A stretch of 5,981 nt of DNA from positions 1-5,981 of the forward strand of contig JAUYTA010000588.1 in assembly GCA_030695265.1 (NCBI GenBank). The letters run 5' to 3'. Position 1 is the first letter of the stretch. Each line of letters begins with the position of its first letter. The notes below the pieces were generated by a model that was given only the letters and a program-made list of their open reading frames with translations, ran no database searches and was not told the origin of the DNA. The translations under genes were made by a program, and so were the position numbers. This DNA comes from Bacteroidota bacterium (GTDB lineage Bacteria > Bacteroidota > Bacteroidia > Bacteroidales > Prolixibacteraceae). Below, in pieces: positions 1 to 5,981 of this stretch.

Positions 1-298
1 CAGAACTCAGGGTTGTTGCAAAGGTAACGGAGTTGCCGTCGACCAGCAGGTTATTCGATTTATTCCCGTTAGGTGATGCAACCTGAATATAAATGTTGTA
101 AGAAGCATCTTCTGTGAAATTCAGATTAAATGTCAGGTTTCCCTCCTTCTGTTCTACTATATAACTTCCTGAAGCTGAAACCAGGGCTGTTTTAATTGCT
201 CCTCCTGAAAGGGTTGCCGATTCTGCCTCAAACTTTTGGCTGAAGCCTGTTGAAGCTATAAAAAGTAAGATGGTAAGAATATATAGTGCTTTTTGCAT
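1..298 (-). CDS. Secreted protein with N-terminal CBM6/CBM35-like module (3' part missing)
   Basis: This is the 5' end of a gene that runs off the left edge; 99 codons are visible from the ATG at 298 and the frame stays open to base 1. Residues 1-20 form a clear Sec signal peptide (MQKALYILTILLFIASTGFS), with likely cleavage before Gln21. The mature protein opens with KFEAESATLSGGA, followed by SASGSYIV at 41-48, EGNLTFNLNFTEDASYNIYI and a VDG turn. This Glu-rich start, central SGSYIV and beta-strand pattern are typical of CBM6/CBM35 jelly-roll modules, where the early Glu residues usually help bind calcium. Such modules commonly precede a catalytic domain such as a mannanase, xylanase or arabinofuranosidase, but none is visible here, so the enzyme activity is unknown. 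It follows a 170-bp spacer downstream of four other secreted carbohydrate-active genes on the same strand. No Shine-Dalgarno sequence is seen; the start rests on the signal peptide. Confidence 0.82.
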   Translation of the reverse strand, partial: MQKALYILTILLFIASTGFSQKFEAESATLSGGAIKTALVSASGSYIVEQKEGNLTFNLNFTEDASYNIYIQVASPNGNKSNNLLVDGNSVTFATTLSS

Positions 299-326
299 AT
301 AGGCTGACTGACTAAATTTGTTTTAA

Positions 327-453
327 CTGAAAACTGAAACTGATAACTACATAGTCATCCGATGAACTGTGTAATTAACTGATTAATTGACTATAAACAT
401 TTATGTTCTTTACAAGAATATTCATCGGATGACTTCCTGAAAACTGAGACTGA
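327..453. repeat. 17-bp direct repeat flanking the intergenic dyad
   Basis: CTGAAAACTGAAACTGA at 327-343 recurs as CTGAAAACTGAGACTGA at 437-453, in the same orientation with one mismatch in 17. Both copies are made of ACTGA-like units, and the second runs on into another such unit (ACACTGATCACT). One copy lies on each side of the 353-434 inverted repeat, 9 and 2 bases away respectively. No function can be assigned; slippage or duplication in a non-coding spacer is the simplest origin. Confidence 0.6.
353..434. promoter_or_regulatory. Intergenic palindrome cluster, candidate operator/promoter region
   Basis: A perfect 14-bp inverted repeat, AGTCATCCGATGAA at 353-366 and TTCATCGGATGACT at 421-434, encloses 54 bp of AT-rich sequence. 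Each arm contains its own 11-bp odd palindrome, TCATC-C-GATGA (355-365) and TCATC-G-GATGA (422-432), the size and symmetry expected of a site for a dimeric transcription factor. Between them lie two smaller dyads: AATTAA-ctga-TTAATT (373-388) and ATAAA-ca-TTTAT (393-404). On the minus strand TATTCTTG (413-420) weakly resembles the Bacteroidota -7 element TAnnTTTG, but no clear -33 partner was found. The region lies between the stop of the 469-1146 gene and the start of the gene at 298, so it could control the latter. Regulator, promoter and sign of regulation are inferred only. Confidence 0.5.
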
Positions 454-468
454 ACACTGATCACTTTT

Positions 469-1146
469 TTATTTTAAAGTTGAAATATCCCGAAACACAG
501 CGGTTGCCGCTTCATTGGTGTTGTGTGACGTGACAGCCAGTCCCAGGTATATTTTTTTCGATAATTCCATGGTGAATGCCGTGAATAATTTCCAGTCTTT
601 TCCATCGGCGCTATAGTAACCGGTGAATTCGTTACCTGCGCGTTTAAGCCGGATCCATGTATTCGGATAGTTTACCGGAAATTCTGGTTCTCCATCAAAT
701 CCGGCAGGATAAATGGCTTTCATTTCGCCTGCCTGTTCAGCGCGGTATTGAAATTCGTATCCTCCGTTGTTTTTGTTCCGCGGGTTGTTGTTCGGGAAAA
801 CCTGGAAAAAGATGTGACGGCTATTGTCCGAAAGTTGTTCGCGGGCCATCAATCCGGCTTTTGTGTAAAGGTGGGGCGCGGTCAGGCTTTCAATTCGGGC
901 AACCAGATCGAAATCGCCTGTTTTTTCGAGATACGAAAATCCAAATTCGTCTTTTACTCCCCAGATATCGGCACCGCCGGCCGTTAAAGTGATTCCGGCA
1001 TTCCTGACTTCTGAAGACCCGGCCAAAGCTGGATTTCCGATGTCAGTAAATTTCAACTTTTTAAGCGGGACCGCTTTTTCTTTGGCTGGAAGCATTCCGG
1101 CTGAAAGCAGCAGGATGAAAAATAGGGTGATGGATTTTTTTAACAT
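469..1146 (-). CDS. Secreted DUF1349 / concanavalin-A-like domain protein
   Basis: This 225-residue protein has a Sec signal peptide (MLKKSITLFFILLLSAGMLPA, cleavage near residue 21) and one domain filling the rest. The pattern DIWG at 60-63, EFGFSYLEKTGDFDLVARI at 67-85, KAGLMAR at 96-102, WIRLKR at 164-169, FTGYYSADGKDW at 174-185 and GLAVTSH at 202-208 matches the DUF1349 family (older name: regulation of enolase protein 1), which has a concanavalin-A-like beta-sandwich fold. In Bacteroidota this domain often sits as an accessory module in large carbohydrate-active or surface proteins; here it stands alone. No glycosidase catalytic pair is recognisable and there is no T9SS domain, lipobox or other anchor, so the product is probably periplasmic or released. 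Its start lies 10 bp after the GH10 stop, so it is almost certainly co-transcribed and perhaps translationally coupled. A glycan-binding or processing role is inferred from context only. Confidence 0.85.
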   Translation of the reverse strand: MLKKSITLFFILLLSAGMLPAKEKAVPLKKLKFTDIGNPALAGSSEVRNAGITLTAGGADIWGVKDEFGFSYLEKTGDFDLVARIESLTAPHLYTKAGLMAREQLSDNSRHIFFQVFPNNNPRNKNNGGYEFQYRAEQAGEMKAIYPAGFDGEPEFPVNYPNTWIRLKRAGNEFTGYYSADGKDWKLFTAFTMELSKKIYLGLAVTSHNTNEAATAVFRDISTLK

Positions 1147-1156
1147 TGGTTTTGTT

Positions 1157-3682
1157 TTAGTTATTTGTCATTTTAAAGATTTTCACTTCTTTTTTGTTAC
1201 TTACCCGCAATGTGTAAAATCCTTTTGCTGGCACTTCGATGGTTGTTTTTCCTGAAGTTGCAACGAGTTCCCGTGAGTAAATTTTTGAACCCACCGAATT
1301 AAAAAGTTCTGCTGTTCCCCGATCATTTCCCGAAAAGTTGGTTTCCAGAACAAATGTACCATTAAACGGATTGGGATAAACCCTTATTAAGTTATCAAAT
1401 TGATTGATTCCTGTGGCACATTCAGGACTGGTGGCTGAATAAACCTGAACTGCAACCGGTTCGGAGTAAGTGGCGCAACCGCTGGAATTGGTAATCAGCC
1501 GGTAACTTCCGGTTTCTGTGGCGTCGATTGAGGTCACCGATCCCTGTATTTTGGTAGTTCCTTTCATCCAGGTATAGGTGAGGTTGTTCGAAGTATTGGC
1601 GCTTAATTTAACTTTTCCTCCGGGACAAAACGAGAGGTCGCCTGTTGGTGTAATTTCGGCTTTAGGCATCGGGTTAACGATTACTTCAAGCGGCGCAGAA
1701 CTTACTGCAACAGTTCCTTTTTTTACTTTAACTGAATACATGCCAGCCAGTTTTACGGCAATACTGGCCGAAGTTTCCGGTAAAACTTCTGTTCCCCGGA
1801 ACCATTGGTAGGTCAACCCATTTCCGGCAGGGGCATTCAGAAAAATGGTTTCCCCCTCGCACAAACAGGTTGGTTTGGTAGTGGTTATGCTTACATTATC
1901 AGGAATGGAAGTGTCGAACGAAAGTGTAACCGAATTGGCGGCGCCACTCTGCTTCGAATGGTCGATGCTGAATGTTCCGGTGCGTTCTTTACCTCCCGAT
2001 TTGATGGTGTATTTGTAAGTTCCGAGAAAACCTTCGAATGAAACTTTGCCTTCAGAATCGGTGGTTTTGTCGGTCTTTTTTGTCCACCACTGATTAAAAA
2101 CCAGGTCTTTGTAAACCTCTCCGTGAGGCCTTATGGTCCAATCGGAAGCATAATAAGCGCCATCGGGTAGCCAGTGCTGCCCAGCCCAGAAGCCCCATGT
2201 AAGGAAAGATTTTACAGATGGATGGCTGAAACAAATGGTTATAAAATCGCGCGTGTAATCGGACTGAACAGCTCGTTGGGTGATGTTGATATCGTGTTCG
2301 GTGATTTTGATTTCCTTGCCCAGGGTGGCGAACCGTTCCAGAATAGTGTACACTTTGGCGATGGGTGTTAGGTCGGTATTAAAATGCCCTTGCAACCCGA
2401 TGCCTTCAATTTTCCCGCCTTTTTCGTCGATGTATTTAATGATGTTGAAATAGCCGTCCTGGTGTTTTACATCGTTTCCACCTGCGCTTAAAATATTGTA
2501 ATCGTTGATGTAAAGTTTCACTTTACGATCGTTGGCCCGAACACGTTTAAACCAGTCGGCCATTACTTCGTCACCCAGGATGGCCTGAACTTCTTTTTCT
2601 GAGTAGGGTTCGTTCAGTACATCCCAGTCGTTTAATCGTCCGCTTGCAAATTTGGAAACGTCGTCAATTCGTTTTTCAATTTCGTTGCGCAAGGCAGTTG
2701 GGTTGCTTTTCAGGCTTGCAACTGCTGATGGAATATACTTAAATGAAGGCCAGATGACATTGTGGCCTCTTACCTCGATTTTCTTTTTATCGAGTGAATC
2801 GAGCGAACGGCGAATGTTAAAAGTTGAGTTGGGATTGAATGAACCCCATTTCAGGTCATTCTCGAAAACCACTTCATTGAAAAGCTCGTAAACTTTTTCC
2901 CGGTAGGTGGTATTGTTCAGAAAGGTATTGGCTGCAACAGCGCTTCCGAACCCGAACTTGTGGCGGGTCATTTCAATCGAGACACTGGCATCTTTCACCA
3001 CCTGACCTTGTTCGTCATATACCACCATGTCAACAATTCCCTTGCGGATTTGATTGATGCGTTCGTCAGCCGGAGCACGCCATGCAGCGTCGGCTTCCCG
3101 TCCGAAGTAGGTCACTTCGGTAATTGGTAGCTGTGCAAGCGTGAGCGTGTTTTTGTAATTCAGGAATTTTGCATCGGCAATTTCGACGGTTTGATTAGGA
3201 TAACCAATGTGAAAAGAATAGCTAACGGCAGATGCAGCCAGTGTATTTGCACATTTTACCGAGGCATAGTATTGTTTCCATTCCGTTCCGATGTTCACTT
3301 TGTAATAAATTTCCTTTGCATATGAGGTGTTATTTTCAATACAAACGGTGAGCGCCCCAACACCAAATTCCTGCAGAGTGGCTGTTGTGCGGGCGTAAAA
3401 AGCTACTAAAACAACATCATCCTTTGCTATTCCGGCTGCCGAAGTAAACTTGATTTGTGCATCCCATGAGTTGTTCATAGTGGCTCCGGTGGTAAACCTG
3501 AGACCCTTTGTGAAGGTTTGATTTTCGATGTTAATGGCCGTTAATGTGTAATTCCCGATCTTTTGGTAATTGGTTGCTGTTGTACTGATCAGCGAACTAC
3601 CTCCGTCAGGAATTTGGGCCATTAAACAAGGACTAACGAGCACAAGAAAGAACAAGGTTTGCAGTGTTTTAATTCGTTTCAT
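1157..3682 (-). CDS. Multimodular GH10 endo-beta-1,4-xylanase with T9SS sorting domain
   Basis: Predicted to cut the beta-1,4-xylan backbone with retention of configuration outside the cell. Numbered from the ATG at 3682 (841 aa): signal peptide 1-22 (MKRIKTLQ, then a hydrophobic core ending CLMA); a beta-rich CBM4/9-like module about 24-180; GH10 catalytic domain about 230-535; a small beta domain about 541-574; two Ig/PKD-like domains about 595-671 and 672-749; and a type A T9SS sorting domain 764-841 beginning IRVYPNPFNGTF. GH10 signatures are ENDLKWG (274-280), RGHNVIW (305-311), WDVLNEP with acid/base Glu358, GLQGH (429-433), ITEHD with nucleophile Glu462, and WGFW (496-499). The frame stays open upstream to an ATG at 3733, but that adds 17 polar residues ahead of the signal peptide and overlaps the previous gene by 14 bp, so 3682 is preferred. 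It lies 37 bp after the GH5-Big2 gene and 10 bp before the DUF1349 gene. Cell-surface attachment or release through T9SS is expected. Confidence 0.95.
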   Translation of the reverse strand: MKRIKTLQTLFFLVLVSPCLMAQIPDGGSSLISTTATNYQKIGNYTLTAINIENQTFTKGLRFTTGATMNNSWDAQIKFTSAAGIAKDDVVLVAFYARTTATLQEFGVGALTVCIENNTSYAKEIYYKVNIGTEWKQYYASVKCANTLAASAVSYSFHIGYPNQTVEIADAKFLNYKNTLTLAQLPITEVTYFGREADAAWRAPADERINQIRKGIVDMVVYDEQGQVVKDASVSIEMTRHKFGFGSAVAANTFLNNTTYREKVYELFNEVVFENDLKWGSFNPNSTFNIRRSLDSLDKKKIEVRGHNVIWPSFKYIPSAVASLKSNPTALRNEIEKRIDDVSKFASGRLNDWDVLNEPYSEKEVQAILGDEVMADWFKRVRANDRKVKLYINDYNILSAGGNDVKHQDGYFNIIKYIDEKGGKIEGIGLQGHFNTDLTPIAKVYTILERFATLGKEIKITEHDINITQRAVQSDYTRDFITICFSHPSVKSFLTWGFWAGQHWLPDGAYYASDWTIRPHGEVYKDLVFNQWWTKKTDKTTDSEGKVSFEGFLGTYKYTIKSGGKERTGTFSIDHSKQSGAANSVTLSFDTSIPDNVSITTTKPTCLCEGETIFLNAPAGNGLTYQWFRGTEVLPETSASIAVKLAGMYSVKVKKGTVAVSSAPLEVIVNPMPKAEITPTGDLSFCPGGKVKLSANTSNNLTYTWMKGTTKIQGSVTSIDATETGSYRLITNSSGCATYSEPVAVQVYSATSPECATGINQFDNLIRVYPNPFNGTFVLETNFSGNDRGTAELFNSVGSKIYSRELVATSGKTTIEVPAKGFYTLRVSNKKEVKIFKMTNN

Positions 3683-3719
3683 TCTATTAGAGCTTGATAA
3701 ATTTATCGGTTTGAACTTG

Positions 3720-5036
3720 CTACCTGCCTTCAAAGCGGATGATCACTTCGCACGAAGATGCAAAACTGCCATCTTCGGTTTTTGCGGTAATGGTTGCTGT
3801 GGCATCTCTGGATGAAACAGCTTTTACCAGGCCAGTTTCGCTGACAGTAACCAGTTTGGTATTGCTGCTGTTCCAGATTATTTGCTGGTTTTCGGCCAAT
3901 GCCGGGTAAACAAATGCCTCCAGTTTTTTCGACTTGCCTGAAACAAGTTCAATTTTCTTATCAGAAAGGCCTATTCCGGTAGCTTTTATTCCGGCGACAG
4001 GTTGACCCCACCAGTAATTTTTTGCACGTGCATCGGTAATCACGGTGTCAACCAGTTCGTTCAGGGTAACATCGCCCCAATCGCGCCAGTCAACCCACCC
4101 CGAACCCAGTTCTTCGAGCGTCTGCGCGTTCAGTTTAAATCCGTCAACGCGTTTAATGAATTCATTTCCGGGCAATTTGGAGAGATGGTCGTAAAACCAT
4201 TCGGTACAGATAACCGGATGATAGGCCATTACCGTTCGGATGTGCTCACTGGTGGTTGAATTGTACATGTGGTACCCAACGGCTGTATGTGTCCAGTCAA
4301 TTTGTGGCGAGTAATGATCGACTACCTTAATGATTTCCTGGGTGATGCCGTTAAAACTGAAAAACAGGATTTGCCGCTCTGGAGCTAACGTGCGAATGAT
4401 TGTGTAAAGCTTCAGATAATTGGTTTTAAACTCTGGCTTTAAGTAATCGCTCATGGTAAACGTTGGCTCGTTGGCTGGTTCGTAGTACACCAGATCATTG
4501 TTTTTGTAACGTGGGGCAACAGCTGTCCAGAATTCGTTTTCGAGCGTAAACTGGTAGGTTTTGTCGTAATTCTGCTGTGCGCCCACGTTGTGATAGTTAA
4601 TAATCAGGTTCATACCGGTGGCGGTGGCATTCTCCACGCATTTGTCGAGGTATGGGAGTACTTCCGCCACTGTCCAGCCCGATTTTGAACGATCAATGTA
4701 ATACGGATCGACCCAGCACACCCGAATCGTGTTGAAACCGTTGTTCTGAATGGTTTTCCAGTTTTCGATGTTCTGCGCAAAAGCCACTGACTGTGTGAGC
4801 GACTTGCCCAACACCATCGGAGTTCCTCTCATGGTGTTTCCGTTTTTGTCTTTCAATACTCCTGAAATGGGTTTCTTCTGCGGGTAAACTTCTAATTCTT
4901 TCAGTGCAAATCCTGAAGTTGTGCCCATTGTTACACCCGCAATTCTGTTGTATCGGGCCGAAAGGTTTAACGGAACTGTAAGTGAAAGCAGTATCACGGC
5001 AAAAAATAGAAAATATCTGAATCTGACTACATTCAT
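3720..5036 (-). CDS. Secreted GH5-family glycoside hydrolase with C-terminal Big2 domain
   Basis: A 438-residue retaining endo-beta-glycanase of clan GH-A. Residues 1-27 are a Sec signal peptide (MNVVRFRY, a hydrophobic core, ending LNLSA). The GH5 TIM barrel spans about 55-345 and shows the conserved active-site set: Arg105 (NTIRVCW), His149 (NYHN), Asn189 and acid/base Glu190 (PANEP), His256 and Tyr258 (GYHMY), nucleophile Glu279 (CTEW), and Trp residues at 314-320 (GWVDWRDW). Residues about 350-435 form a Big2 (bacterial Ig-like) domain: IKATGIGLS, IELVSGKSKKL, IIWNSSNTKLVTVSETGLVKAV, ATITAKT. Sequence alone does not fix the substrate; cellulose, mixed-linkage glucan or mannan are all possible, and I could not place the subfamily. 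There is no T9SS domain or lipobox, so it is probably periplasmic or released. It lies between the GH5 subfamily-2 gene (98-bp spacer) and the GH10 gene (37-bp spacer), suggesting one operon. The signal peptide supports the ATG at 5036; no clear Shine-Dalgarno sequence precedes it. Confidence 0.92.
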   Translation of the reverse strand: MNVVRFRYFLFFAVILLSLTVPLNLSARYNRIAGVTMGTTSGFALKELEVYPQKKPISGVLKDKNGNTMRGTPMVLGKSLTQSVAFAQNIENWKTIQNNGFNTIRVCWVDPYYIDRSKSGWTVAEVLPYLDKCVENATATGMNLIINYHNVGAQQNYDKTYQFTLENEFWTAVAPRYKNNDLVYYEPANEPTFTMSDYLKPEFKTNYLKLYTIIRTLAPERQILFFSFNGITQEIIKVVDHYSPQIDWTHTAVGYHMYNSTTSEHIRTVMAYHPVICTEWFYDHLSKLPGNEFIKRVDGFKLNAQTLEELGSGWVDWRDWGDVTLNELVDTVITDARAKNYWWGQPVAGIKATGIGLSDKKIELVSGKSKKLEAFVYPALAENQQIIWNSSNTKLVTVSETGLVKAVSSRDATATITAKTEDGSFASSCEVIIRFEGR

Positions 5037-5074
5037 ATCTTGTTTTTTAAATTATCAAAGCCGGGGTGTTGATT

Positions 5075-5122
5075 CAATTACAACAATTACAACTAAATGA
5101 CCATCAATGACCATCAATGACC
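5075..5122. repeat. Two adjacent short tandem repeats in the GH5-GH5 spacer
   Basis: Two unrelated tandem repeats sit almost back to back in the 98-bp spacer (5037-5134). CAATTACAA occurs twice perfectly (5075-5083 and 5084-5092). After 3 bases, a 10-bp unit, CCATCAATGA, runs for 2.7 perfect copies (5096-5122). They lie in the likely 5' leader of the GH5-Big2 gene, 39-86 bases before its start. Replication slippage explains their origin. I saw no stem-loop or promoter motif clear enough to call in the rest of the spacer. Confidence 0.75.
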
Positions 5123-5134
5123 TTTTATACCCTC

Positions 5135-5981
5135 TTATTTCTCTGCCTGTTTCCGCAACAATTCCCTGGTTTTGATTCCCGATTCCTTCATGTCTTCCTC
5201 TTTCCAGTTTCCTTCGGAAGCAGCGCTAGTTTTCAACATCGAACAGGTTTCATTTTTATCAGCGATTGACCATGAAACGAGGCTTATTTTGTTGGTTTCG
5301 CACCAGTCGATCCAGTTTTGCCATTCGGTGTAATTGATCGGGCCGTTTCCTGATGCTTCCATGCCTGCCGATTCAGAAATGAAAATCGGAATTCCTTTTT
5401 TCAGTGCGTGTTCGCTGCGGTCGCGCAAAGATTTACCGTGTGTTCCGGCATAAAAATGAACAGTGTACATGATGTTGCTGAAACCCTGAATCGGATCGTC
5501 GGCTACCAGGTGAATATCCTGATCCCAATGCGGATTTCCTACTAAAATGATGTTGTCAGGATCAATGGCTCGAATGGTTTTGATCAGTTCGATGGAATAT
5601 TCTTTCACCATTGGCCATGAGTCTTTCACTGGTTCGTTGAAAATCTCGTAAATTATATGCGGATGTTTTCCGTATTTGGTGGCCATTTCAGTAAAAAAAG
5701 CTTTGGCGGCATCCAACTTTATGGTGTGACTGTGCCAGTCGATGATCACATAAATGTCGTTTTCGATGGCGCCCTGAATAACTGCTTCCACTTTTTCTTT
5801 CGACCAAACGGGTTGGTCAATGTATCCCTTCTTCGGATCGACCCCCATGGCTGCCCTTACTACCGAACATTTCCAGTCGGTAGCCAGCCATTTTACCGAC
5901 TCCTTGTTGTAGAAACGCGGCCACCAGTTGTGCCATCCGTAACTTACGCCATTCAGAACGGTCGCATTTCCGTGCTCACCG
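5135..5981 (-). CDS. GH5 subfamily 2-type endo-beta-1,4-glucanase (5' end missing)
   Basis: The frame is open from the right edge to the TAA at 5135-5137, giving 281 visible residues. The Met encoded at 5848 is internal: in-frame upstream codons encode LNGVSYGWHNWWPRFYN and DWKCSVVRAAMGVD, classic start-of-barrel sequence of this subfamily. By visible numbering the GH5 active-site set is complete: Arg42 (VVRAA), His83 (IIDWHSH), Asn115 and acid/base Glu116 (EIFNEP), His175 and Tyr177 (HFYAGTHG), nucleophile Glu203 (IFISES) and Trp237 (SWSIADKNE). The motifs GNPHWDQDIHLVADDP and HFYAGTHGKSLRDR are characteristic of GH5_2 cellulases, so cutting of internal beta-1,4-glucosidic bonds in cellulose or mixed-linkage glucan is expected. 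The catalytic domain ends normally (ESGIKTRELLRKQAEK) with no binding module or T9SS domain after it. The missing part should hold a signal peptide and perhaps an N-terminal module. It is the first visible gene of the minus-strand series. Confidence 0.94.
   Translation of the reverse strand, partial: GEHGNATVLNGVSYGWHNWWPRFYNKESVKWLATDWKCSVVRAAMGVDPKKGYIDQPVWSKEKVEAVIQGAIENDIYVIIDWHSHTIKLDAAKAFFTEMATKYGKHPHIIYEIFNEPVKDSWPMVKEYSIELIKTIRAIDPDNIILVGNPHWDQDIHLVADDPIQGFSNIMYTVHFYAGTHGKSLRDRSEHALKKGIPIFISESAGMEASGNGPINYTEWQNWIDWCETNKISLVSWSIADKNETCSMLKTSAASEGNWKEEDMKESGIKTRELLRKQAEK

Noticed and set aside
353..434. Intrinsic terminator after the DUF1349 gene
   Set aside because: The 14-bp arms are 54 bp apart, not GC-rich, and no U-run follows the stem on the transcribed strand; no compact hairpin was found elsewhere in the spacer.
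353..434. Miniature transposable element with 14-bp terminal inverted repeats
   Set aside because: No target-site duplication directly abuts the arms, and no second copy is in the window; a regulatory reading is simpler, though a genome search could reopen this.
657..992. Plus-strand open frames of 65-111 codons across the window (for example 657-992, 748-987, 989-1255, 1578-1811, 2652-2891, 4002-4259)
   Set aside because: All lie mostly or wholly antisense to strongly supported minus-strand genes, have no recognisable domain, and are explained by the composition of the opposite strand.
3613..3630. Lipoprotein signal in the GH10 (Cys19 in LVSPC)
   Set aside because: Pro just before Cys does not fit a lipobox, an ordinary cleavage site follows at CLMA-Q, and the T9SS domain already explains export.
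3683..3733. ATG at 3733 as the GH10 start
   Set aside because: It puts 17 polar residues before a normal signal peptide and overlaps the upstream gene; the ATG at 3682 fits better.
5096..5122. CRISPR-like array
   Set aside because: The 10-bp units are directly contiguous with no spacers and fewer than three full copies.
5848..5981. GH5_2 gene starting at the ATG at 5848
   Set aside because: The frame continues upstream to the window edge and encodes conserved GH5_2 sequence including the active-site Arg, so that Met is internal.

Overview
The window looks like part of a plant-polysaccharide degradation locus from a Bacteroidota bacterium. Evidence: a type IX secretion (T9SS) C-terminal sorting domain, which is essentially confined to this phylum; Ig-like and Big2 modules fused to glycoside hydrolases; Sec signal peptides ending in a small residue, sometimes before Gln; no strong Shine-Dalgarno sequences; and moderate GC with AT-rich spacers. 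A Marinilabiliales/Prolixibacteraceae- or Cytophaga-like host is plausible, but the genus cannot be fixed from this sequence.

All five genes lie on the minus strand, so transcription runs from the right edge to the left. In order: (1) a GH5 endoglucanase of subfamily 2 type, its 5' end cut off by the window edge, stop at 5135; (2) a 98-bp spacer with two kinds of short tandem repeat; (3) a secreted GH5-family enzyme with a C-terminal Big2 domain (3720-5036); (4) 37 bp later, a large multimodular GH10 xylanase with a T9SS sorting domain (1157-3682); (5) 10 bp later, a small secreted DUF1349/concanavalin-A-like protein (469-1146); (6) a 170-bp AT-rich intergenic region with a 14-bp perfect inverted repeat and a 17-bp near-perfect direct repeat; (7) the first 99 codons of another secreted protein that opens with a CBM6/CBM35-like module (1-298).

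The inferred job is extracellular and cell-surface attack on plant cell-wall glycans. The GH5 enzymes would cut beta-1,4-glucan or a related beta-glycan and the GH10 would cut the xylan backbone. The small concanavalin-A-like protein and the CBM-bearing protein may help bind substrate or cut another hemicellulose. No SusC/SusD pair, regulator or transporter lies in the window, so whether this is a canonical polysaccharide utilisation locus cannot be judged. All three hydrolases keep their catalytic residues. The plus strand has no convincing gene. The least explained part is the palindrome-rich region 327-453.
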